DNA of 64,000 bases from Strongylocentrotus purpuratus (Eukaryota > Echinodermata > Echinoidea > Camarodonta > Strongylocentrotidae). Below the pieces are notes generated by a model that did not search any database, was not told the DNA's origin, and saw nothing but the letters and a program-made list of their open reading frames with translations. The DNA is taken from NCBI RefSeq assembly GCF_000002235.5, contig NW_022145613.1:8618429-8682428 (forward strand), written 5' to 3'. Shown here in pieces: positions 61,675 to 64,000 of this stretch; position 1 is the stretch's first letter, and every line of letters begins with the position of its first letter. A program made the position numbers and the translations under genes.

Positions 61675-63008
61675 AGGAAGGAAAAGGGAGAGACATTGAG
61701 AGAGAGAGATTTAAGTATATCTTACAATTCTTTTTCTTCTATTTGATTGCAGTTCTGCTGATAAGGAGAGACCATGCTGTCCAGTCTACGTGCCAGAAGG
61801 AGCAAACAACTCATCCCAGGAGGGAAAGAATTGTGTCATCCTGGCTCAGGACATCAGGAAGAGATTGACTGGATGCAGCAACTTCTCTCCAGAGAAAAGC
61901 AGTGATGATCATTCCAAAGACACATCTCAAGAAGCTCCTGAAGCTGAACCATCAGCGGACAAGAGCGAAAGAACTGAGGGTGGTGATGAGGGTGACGGTG
62001 CTGCACCAGACAATGTGACAAAATTAAAAACAAGCAACTCGGAGAACACGCAAGAACCAAAGGAGAGTGAGAGTGTTAATGATGATGATGCACAGGATGA
62101 AGGATTTGTTGGTGATTCTCAATGCGAGTCGCAGAGAGAACAGAGTGACGGTGAAGAGAGGGTATGTCCAACGTCCATGGGATATGAAAGATTGCAGTCA
62201 CCGACGGAAAATGATCAAGGAACGAAGAGGTTCTCTGACCATAACGGTGAAGATGAACAGTTCTCTAAAGCAGCAAAGAGAACAGACAATGGCAGCGAGG
62301 AAGAGAGTGGAGACACTGTGGAAGATAGCGAAGGAAAGGAGGGTGCTGAGGGAGCGGGGATGTCAAGAATGGAGTCGCAGGACTCTGATAAGTTCTTGGA
62401 ACCGGTGGACAAAGAAATGGACGAGCGGTTGCAGGAGATTGAAATGCTCCTGAACAGCAGTGATGATAAGATAGAGGACACATGCAAGGGAGAGGAACCT
62501 GGGGCCTCTCCTTCAGAGACACCTGATAGAGCAAATGACTCTAAATCTGAAGCGGAGGCCAGTGAAAAAGGTCCAGACACTGAGCATAGAACAAGTGTAG
62601 ATGATGAGTGTCCTGGAAAATGCAAAGACCCTGACAACTCACAGGATGCCACAGAGCAAGCCGAAGCCGAACCCAAGCAGAATTTTGTTGACTTTTCATC
62701 AGGGCTTTTCGAGACCGATTGTAGGAAATGTTCCTTGGTGCCAGATGTCAAGGAATGTATCCACGTCAACGACGCAGAGACTCTCCAGGAGATCAAGGAG
62801 GAAGGCGAGCTGATGCGTCAGGTGTCTGATGAAAGGTCACCTGATGGGGGTGACCAGGATGCAGTACAGGTCAATGGAGAGTCCAATAACAACACCCCTG
62901 GTGCAGAGGATGCTCCGGATGGAGGTATTGGAGAGAAGCCAGCAGCAGGTATCGCAGTCAACAAACCACCAACCAGACAGCTCGAATACAACAGAACCAA
63001 TTTCAGAG
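25417..63008 (+). CDS. OXR1: OXR1/NCOA7 orthologue (oxidation resistance protein 1), partial: seven internal exons
   Basis: Exons 25417-25556, 46385-46467, 50284-50391, 58698-58802, 60236-60514, 61119-61300 and 61753-63008 all have AG/GT borders and compatible phases (2,153 nt, about 717 residues). A LysM domain (GTLEYKVMDRDTLDSIALSF ... PGQVLYVPDPD) spans three exons and matches the human OXR1 block GTIEYTVESRDSLNSIALKF...GQVLYVPDP. A GRAM-like domain follows (KYITDGEGVVSGTMLVTPN, then IMFDPNVSDPLV), then a 418-residue acidic linker. Invertebrates usually have one gene for vertebrate OXR1 and NCOA7 (fly mustard). The C-terminal TLDc domain, which protects against oxidative stress and binds the V-ATPase, should lie beyond 64000. 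The start exon was not found. Confidence 0.9.
25585..27272. mobile_element. 1.7-kb hAT-like non-autonomous element with subterminal repeats
   Basis: Ends CAGGCCTTAAATT and its inverse, flanked by CAAATG on both sides (25579-25584 and 27273-27278). Near both ends the unit GGCC-n-TGCCCTTTTT recurs four or five times, the kind of subterminal binding-site array known in hAT elements. The interior has no transposase frame. It sits in the first OXR1 intron, immediately after the exon. Confidence 0.75.
27280..28550. other. OXR1 intron sequence, plain with short tandem repeats
   Basis: ACATGTAC-type repeats (28190-28260), a two-copy TCTTTTTTTAGCCTTCCAATG repeat (28400-28445) and a three-copy TTGTTTATTTATTGTTCC repeat (28463-28520). 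No coding signal. Confidence 0.5.
28552..28930 (+). CDS. Unassigned ORF in OXR1 intron, possible cassette exon
   Basis: An open frame of about 125 codons (KRIIYERNISQEVTFIESHH, then RFYMYLAYRGNCSATPFQLE) is unusually long for this AT-rich intron and has mixed, protein-like composition. Splice-like sites exist: TTACAG before CACAATGCG and AATG|GTAAAC after the ICGN stretch. A shorter version starting at AG|GTGACA would be phase-compatible with the OXR1 exons on either side. No family is recognised, and OXR1 homologues I know have nothing like it here. It could also be an old element fragment or chance. Confidence 0.22.
28931..29600. other. OXR1 intron sequence with GAGA and ACATGT repeats
   Basis: Near-tandem ATTATAGAGATAGAGACAGA blocks (29295-29415) and runs of ACATGTAC (29408-29490). 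Nothing coding. Confidence 0.5.
29636..29655 (+). repeat. Poly-G tract
   Basis: A run of about 18 G preceded by GGGAGGTG. One of many long G or C runs in the window. Confidence 0.9.
29829..29970 (+). repeat. (CT)n microsatellite with TATATC interruptions
   Basis: About 140 bp of CT repeat with TATC variants. All overlapping frames (Ser/Leu repeats on plus, Glu/Arg on minus) are artefacts. Confidence 0.95.
30411..30520 (-). mobile_element. LINE 3' tail with (GAATT)n end
   Basis: On the minus strand: GGCCCCAACGGAAATCAG, then TATAAATAAAGATATCAA, then CAATTCAATTCAATTC. A short 3' UTR ending in a pentamer repeat is typical of CR1/L2-type LINE tails. Confidence 0.45.
30521..32095. other. OXR1 intron sequence, no feature
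   Basis: AT-rich with scattered ACATGTA repeats and one C-run (30787-30796). No coding or element signal was recognised. Confidence 0.5.
32096..32199 (-). CDS. Candidate antisense exon in OXR1 intron
   Basis: On the minus strand a 104-nt segment has a good acceptor (CTTCTTCTTCTAG|AC) and a consensus donor (AAA|GTAAGT). It is open in one frame: PRDINPLAMRNRLASGDGNE, then KIQKSTGSLASSLK. Composition is protein-like and better than its surroundings. The two leading bases would complete an Asp codon with the single base left by the candidate exon at 42382-42434. No family was recognised. If real, it belongs to a gene nested antisense in the 20.8-kb OXR1 intron. Confidence 0.4.
32200..33510. other. 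OXR1 intron sequence with dense ACATGTAC repeats
   Basis: Palindromic ACATGTACATGT tracts at about 32340, 33165-33182 and 33430-33450, and a long G-run at 33513-33530. Nothing coding was found. Confidence 0.5.
33640..33712 (+). repeat. (GA)n microsatellite
   Basis: About 36 uninterrupted GA units. The Arg/Glu frame across it is an artefact. Confidence 0.95.
34068..34665 (+). repeat. Short dispersed hairpin motif CAGAAGG...TTAACTC
   Basis: Copies at about 34072 and 34604 (also 34960 and 40851) share CAGAAGGGTGTTAA. The 34604 copy is a complete double stem: CCAGAAGG pairs with CCTTCTGG and AACTC with GAGTT, about 50 bp in all. Confidence 0.55.
35225..35440 (+). mobile_element. Degraded SINE-like sequence
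   Basis: GAGATCCCCGTTCAAGGC resembles a weak pol III B box, followed by CGACAAGGTATTTTACCCAC and GAGGCTAGCCTGGTTAAATA, the last similar to the end of the repeat at 38150-38411. No A box is clear. Confidence 0.35.
35930..36090 (+). repeat. (CT)n/(TCTG)n microsatellite
   Basis: About 160 bp of CTCTCTGTCTCT variants. Frames across it are artefacts. Confidence 0.9.
36586..36990 (+). repeat. Four diverged ~125-bp tandem units
   Basis: Units share AAAGATAGTACC, CATGGGATTGCGTTGTGAAA, GATACTGTC-AAGAAGTT and GAAGGTTTATTATG in order, starting near 36588, 36695, 36836 and 36945 (last incomplete). Not bounded by recognisable ends. Confidence 0.75.
36991..37797. other. OXR1 intron sequence, plain
   Basis: One C-run (37219-37234) and ACATGTAC repeats (37375-37445). 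Nothing else was recognised. Confidence 0.5.
37798..38122. mobile_element. 325-bp MITE (GGCCAAATAAAATAAAAAAC family), full copy
   Basis: TIRs: GGCCAAATAAAATAAAAAAC-ATGTTTAGCG at the left and its looser inverse at the right (CGCTAAACATGTATATTTTT). The interior has AAATAGGAAGGAGGAGG and CAAAATGGCTGC blocks, also seen in the partial copies at 41809 and 51380. Confidence 0.75.
38150..38411 (+). mobile_element. SINE-like repeat ending in (ATT)n
   Basis: A body with CCTCGCAAGTGTGCGC, AATGCTCCCCAGGGAGTGGA and GGGTAAGCCTGAATCCGATG, ending GAGGCTACCTGGGTAAACAA and nine ATT units. The end resembles the 35390 fragment. The promoter boxes are not clear. Confidence 0.45.
38890..40020. other. OXR1 intron sequence with TAAT-rich clusters
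   Basis: Two stretches (38875-38960 and 39610-39740) are richer in TAATTA, CAATTAATTAG, GCTAATTG and ATCAATAAATGATTGG than their surroundings and lack repeats. They could be regulatory, but this is only composition. Confidence 0.25.
40021..40528. mobile_element. 508-bp TIR element (TACCGTAATTAACG ends) containing a LINE fragment
   Basis: Ends TACCGTAATTAACGTTGTAT and its inverse (CGTTAATTACGGTA), followed at both ends by TATAAACC(G/A)C repeats, which recur just inside the right end. No clear target duplication. The interior (40180-40350) is an antisense LINE piece. Confidence 0.7.
40180..40350 (-). mobile_element. LINE reverse-transcriptase fragment
   Basis: On the minus strand the frames read SSWFESNLSDRFQYVVYNNN and, one frame over, GIPQGSILGPLLFF then LIYIN. 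These are the W-[F/L]-x-SYLxxRxQ and G-[V/I]-PQGS-[I/V]-LGPLLF blocks of CR1/L2/jockey-type RT. At least one frameshift is present; the YxDD region is absent. It is enclosed in the 40021-40528 element. Confidence 0.7.
41000..41400 (+). repeat. 400-bp purine-rich tract
   Basis: Mostly A/G on the plus strand (starts with a GA repeat at 41004-41022). The minus-strand Ser/Leu/Phe frames are artefacts. Confidence 0.7.
41809..41911 (+). mobile_element. MITE partial copy (GGCCAAATAAAATAAAAAAC family)
   Basis: Left end and first ~100 bp match the 37798 copy, including AAAATAGGAAGGAGGAGG and AAGATGGCCGCC. The right end is not found. Confidence 0.7.
42382..42434 (-). CDS. Candidate antisense exon in OXR1 intron (upstream partner)
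   Basis: On the minus strand the frame RCPCIKGEEVSVPVIVSQ runs into a donor (CAAG|GTATGT) with one base left over, which matches the phase of the 32096-32199 candidate to give SQD-PRDINPL. The acceptor is uncertain (TGTAAG|GTGTCC is a guess; the frame stays open about 60 bases further up). The product is unknown. The evidence is phase agreement plus protein-like composition only. Confidence 0.3.
42435..46384. other. OXR1 intron sequence, no gene found
   Basis: Long G-runs at 42702-42720 and 43550-43564 and a C-run near 46226-46236; ACATGTAC repeats at 44540-44690 and 45835-45875. An open frame at 44125-44403 has no splice or family support. Confidence 0.5.
46385..46467 (+). CDS. OXR1: OXR1 exon (start of LysM domain)
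   Basis: 83 nt: two bases plus 27 codons; acceptor TTTGACAG|AT, donor AAG|GTAAGT. Encodes TESSSSKDGNSKRKSFFTQP then QGTLEYK, the beginning of LysM. A MITE copy begins 29 bases after the exon. Confidence 0.85.
46497..46735 (+). mobile_element. MITE fragment (AGGCCTGTCTTCATCAGC family)
   Basis: Starts with the same end as the 54025-54325 element and repeats GTCTTCATCAGCCCGAAG and ATCCCGCTATTT two or three times in both orientations. No right end. It begins 29 bases after an OXR1 exon. Confidence 0.65.
47640..47765 (-). mobile_element. LINE 3' tail with (TAAA)n end
   Basis: On the minus strand AATTCGGCTCTCGGGCCGCG is followed by AATAAACCATTTTAAATAAA and a TAAA repeat. This is the usual look of a CR1/L2-type 3' end. 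Confidence 0.45.
48065..48115 (+). repeat. (ATC)n microsatellite region
   Basis: Nine or more ATC units; a wider ATC-rich zone extends over 47320-48360. The Asp-repeat frame on the minus strand is an artefact. Confidence 0.9.
48490..48800. other. Repeat-free, GC-richer intron block (possible regulatory element)
   Basis: Unlike its neighbours it has no microsatellite. It has several CpGs (AGCGCCGTAGCAACGC, CACCGTGCCGC) and clustered TAATTCATTAG, TAATCGATCAATT and TGATTAATTAAGATGATTA motifs typical of homeodomain sites. Function is inferred only from composition. Confidence 0.25.
49590..49975 (+). repeat. Purine-rich (GAAGAG) tract upstream of the LysM exon
   Basis: About 385 bp with very few pyrimidines, built of AGAAGGAAGAGGAG-type units. 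All minus-strand Ser/Phe/Leu frames here are artefacts. Confidence 0.85.
50284..50391 (+). CDS. OXR1: OXR1 exon (LysM core)
   Basis: 36 codons, phase 0 on both sides; acceptor TGTACAG|GTG, donor CAG|GTGAGT. Encodes DRDTLDSIALSFDTSPSLLM, the LysM core helix and loop, ending in PGQ. Skipping it would keep the frame but remove the LysM core. It is flanked by a purine-rich tract upstream and a pyrimidine-rich tract downstream. Confidence 0.9.
50400..51135 (+). repeat. Pyrimidine-rich tract downstream of the LysM exon
   Basis: Mostly C/T, with (CTT)n at 50640-50675, (CTACTT)n at 50676-50736 and (CTC)n at 50886-50910. The Ser/Phe-rich and Glu-repeat frames are artefacts. Confidence 0.85.
51215..51698 (+). 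repeat. ~150-bp direct duplication flanking a MITE fragment
   Basis: Copies at 51215-51378 and 51552-51698 share TTTCCAATCTGGCTGTAC, GTATATTGATAACCTCTGGA and GCTAATCCTGATCTGGGCA. The MITE fragment 51380-51540 lies exactly between them. Confidence 0.8.
51380..51540 (+). mobile_element. MITE partial copy (GGCCAAATAAAATAAAAAAC family)
   Basis: Matches the left two-thirds of the 37798 copy (ACATGTTTAGC, GAATAGGAAGGAGGAGG, CAAAATGGCCGCTC, ATTTTCCCTGACAGT). The right TIR is missing. Confidence 0.7.
51700..52780. other. OXR1 intron sequence, plain
   Basis: One G-run (52488-52499). No other feature was recognised. Confidence 0.5.
52785..52925 (+). repeat. (GGGA)n microsatellite
   Basis: Fourteen or so GGGA units followed by degenerate GAGGGAGGAGAGG. 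The Pro/Ser frame on the minus strand is an artefact. Confidence 0.9.
54025..54325. mobile_element. 301-bp MITE (AGGCCTGTCTTCATCAGC family), full copy
   Basis: TIRs of about 45 bp: AGGCCTGTCTTCATCAGC and GAGTTTGCCAAATAAC at the left, the inverse at the right. TTG flanks both sides. Internal TATCCCGCTA and ACTGCGGGCTGATGAAGA form a second inverted pair. Confidence 0.75.
54350..57330. other. OXR1 intron sequence, mostly plain
   Basis: No exon or RNA gene was recognised. 56305-56480 (TTTAAAGGTAAAGACCAG and the following block) has the look of an interspersed repeat, but I cannot define its ends. Confidence 0.45.
57332..58200 (+). mobile_element. Helentron/HINE-like (pearl/CvE-type) non-autonomous element with 157-bp tandem core
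   Basis: The left end has the hairpin ATGCCTCCGCCACC / GGTGGTGCCGGAGGCAT and a (GTCC)n/(GTAC) microsatellite (57386-57450). The core has ATATCTCAAGAACCA repeating at 57473, 57630, 57787, 57944 and 58101, exactly 157 bp apart. The right end has a GGAGGCATCAT copy, a 14-nt palindrome GACTGCGCGCAGTC (58173-58186), ten bases, then CTAG followed by T. Hairpin plus CTRR is the Helitron 3' signature, and hairpin ends with microsatellite and ~160-bp core repeats are known for HINE/pearl-type elements of marine invertebrates. No protein is coded. Confidence 0.75.
58201..58697. other. OXR1 intron 3' part
   Basis: AT-rich with a T-run/TTTC stretch; ends in the acceptor of the next exon. No other feature. 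Confidence 0.5.
58698..58802 (+). CDS. OXR1: OXR1 exon (end of LysM, linker)
   Basis: 35 codons, phase 0 on both sides; acceptor CCTCTAG|GTT, donor GTG|GTAAAA. Encodes VLYVPDPDAEVPFSPVLSSP and a Pro/Ser linker. VLYVPDP is the invariant end of the OXR1/NCOA7 LysM. Confidence 0.9.
58803..60235. other. OXR1 intron, no feature
   Basis: Ordinary AT-rich sequence with one short AAT run (58988-58999). Nothing coding or repetitive stands out. Confidence 0.5.
60236..60514 (+). CDS. OXR1: OXR1 exon (basic linker, start of GRAM-like domain)
   Basis: 93 codons, phase 0 on both sides; acceptor GTTGAAG|GAC, donor GAG|GTGAGA. Begins with a small internal duplication (DVPTVAMKP, RDVPTVSQAP), has a basic Ser/Arg segment (GRSFSLRRSFTRD) that could be phosphorylated, and ends YLKLDVKYITDGE. 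Confidence 0.9.
60737..61005 (-). mobile_element. tRNA-derived SINE with (ATT)n tail
   Basis: Read on the minus strand: GGTCGGCGGTTCGAACCCCA carries a perfect B box (GGTTCGAACCC, 60964-60974). The body follows (TTTGGCAAGACATTGATCTA, GGTAGGAAGTAATTCCTTGA, GAGCGCTTTGAGCACCCTGC), and then GCGCTATATAAATATCCAAT and an ATT tail on the other side (60739-60765 on plus). The tail domain GCGCTTTGAGCA...GCGCTATATAAAT is widespread in marine invertebrate SINEs. The A box is at the margin and unclear. Confidence 0.8.
61119..61300 (+). CDS. OXR1: OXR1 exon (GRAM-like domain)
   Basis: 60 codons plus two bases; acceptor GATTTAG|GGT, donor TCTGG|GTAGGT. Encodes GVVSGTMLVTPNAIMFDPNV and VLGASMYHDISAM, close to the VVGGVMIVTPNNIMFDPH and ALYNDISHM blocks of human NCOA7. 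This is the strongest single match in the window. Confidence 0.95.
61640..61712 (+). repeat. (GA)n microsatellite near OXR1 acceptor
   Basis: GA repeat with GGGAGAAGG interruptions, ending about 40 bases before the acceptor of the last exon in the window. Confidence 0.85.
61753..63008 (+). CDS. OXR1: OXR1 exon (long acidic disordered linker)
   Basis: 1,256 nt: one base, 418 codons, one base; acceptor GATTGCAG|TT, donor AGAG|GTAAGA. Very rich in Glu, Asp, Ser and Lys with no visible domain; a Cys-containing patch (DCRKCSLVPDVKECIHV) near residue 320 of the exon is the only local exception. OXR1 and NCOA7 have a similar long acidic stretch between GRAM and TLDc. Shadow frames on both strands are artefacts of its biased composition. 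Confidence 0.9.
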
Positions 63009-63059
63009 GTAAGACCAATGAAACTGCAGAGTACCTCACCATGTATCCATACAGTATAT

Positions 63060-63185
63060 TGGGTTAGGGTCAAGGCCAGGGTTAGGGTCAAAGTCAGAGT
63101 CAGTGTTATGCCTTTAGTTCAGGGTTAGGGTCAAAGTAAGTATGGGTCAGGGTCAATGTTATGCCTTAATGTTATATCTTTATAA
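63060..63185 (+). repeat. Degenerate TTAGGGTCA-type repeat
   Basis: Several imperfect GGGTTAGGGTCAAGG and GGTCAGGGTCA units, with a two-copy AGTGTTATGCCTT block. It resembles a degenerate interstitial telomere-like repeat but is too irregular to call one. Confidence 0.5.
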
Positions 63186-64000
63186 TGTTAGAGGTAGGGT
63201 TGGGGGATTCTTGTGTGTTACGGTACTCTTCAGGAGTTCTGAAACATGTTGCTTGATTGTTTATTTTAACCGAGTGGTGAAGAGCAAATATAATTTTAAA
63301 AGTACCTAAAGGCTCCAGGTGATTCTCAGTTTTCATCTTTATCTCAGAGTAGGTAAACTTTGACTCAATATCTTCATCAAGGGTGGGGATAGGCCGCTTG
63401 GTCTCAAACTTTGGTTACACCGTTTTCAACACCATCCAATCCACCATACATTTACAGCATCCTCTTGCGCATTATTTACAACAGTTTTATAACTATCACC
63501 CCCTATTAGACCCTTGTCTAGTATTTTCTTGTTCTTTCATTATCACATCTTTCAATTCTTGTGGAACCATAGACAGAAACCCAAGATCATTCACACCACT
63601 GGTTGCTCTCACCATTTTGATCTTTAGATAATATTTTTTCCTTCAATAATAAATTGTCAAAAAATGTAGATTTGTGACCATGATTTGTACGTCCCTTGAG
63701 AGATCAATGCCAGTAAATGGTGAGAGCAAACAGTGGCATGATCTTAGTTTGTGTGAAACACTCCCCAGTTGTTATAAATGCTGAACACCTAACAGGGGTC
63801 CAATATTACACTAATGCATGATACTTGTCCTTCATGACTGGATTTGCCTTATTTTGAATTTTCTTTGTGGCTGAGTCACTGAGATCTTTTTCCCCTTGAT
63901 ATGTCTCATGCTTTATCTGTAGATTATTACTCTACATGTAGATCGTGTAAAGTCGTGATCAAGAAAGAAGATTAAAATGCTCTTGTAGGTCTTCAATGAC
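63186..64000. other. OXR1 intron, window end
   Basis: No further exon was recognised after the donor at 63009. The TLDc-coding exons must lie beyond the window. Confidence 0.5.

Noticed and set aside
62215-62796. Minus-strand 193-codon frame
   Set aside because: Antisense of the acidic OXR1 exon; Ser/Leu-rich shadow caused by GAG/GAT codon bias.

Overview
This window looks like animal nuclear DNA from a marine deuterostome, most likely an echinoderm and probably a sea urchin. The clues are low GC, spliced genes with long introns, very many ACATGTACATGT-type repeats, long G or C runs, and many MITEs, LINE remnants and tRNA-derived SINEs. The species is inferred from style, not proven. I see no prokaryotic features, rRNA genes, tRNA genes or CRISPR arrays.

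Two host genes can be read with confidence. On the minus strand, 18258 down to 10908, six exons with matching phases encode a 577-residue IQCC-like protein (IQ motif-containing protein C). An IQ motif spans the exon 1/2 junction, and the family block MAMELLWIQQAIESRK lies near the C-terminus. On the plus strand, seven internal exons between 25417 and 63008 belong to an OXR1/NCOA7 orthologue: a LysM domain split over three exons, a GRAM-like domain over two, then a 1,256-nt exon coding for an acidic disordered linker. The first exon(s) were not found and the C-terminal TLDc domain lies beyond the window. A possible antisense gene inside the OXR1 introns (exons near 32096-32199 and 42382-42434) is supported only by splice signals and phase.

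Layout. 1-5.6 kb: a broken Ty3/gypsy-type fossil, then a 3.1-kb element with 20-bp terminal inverted repeats, a 4-bp duplication and Gag-like frames. 5.8-7.2 kb: a decayed SWIM/YqaJ exonuclease-like gene. 7.7-9.3 kb: LINE pieces. 9.5-10.7 kb: a duplicated block carrying a SINE. 10.9-18.3 kb: IQCC, with a MITE, a hAT-like element, a LINE end and a nested giant palindrome in its introns. 18.6-25.2 kb: an intergenic graveyard of inverted-repeat elements and tandem arrays. 25.4-64 kb: OXR1, with long introns full of microsatellites, MITEs, a Helentron/HINE-like tandem-repeat element and a SINE.

The most unusual observations are these. Four different TIR elements lie within about 30 bp downstream of 5' splice sites. 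A palindrome of about 440 bp sits within a larger inverted repeat that carries a second MITE. The Ginger-like element contains four compound hairpins and a Gag-like ORF. The HINE-like element has exact 157-bp periodicity and a textbook hairpin-CTAG end. The LysM exon is flanked by complementary purine and pyrimidine tracts.
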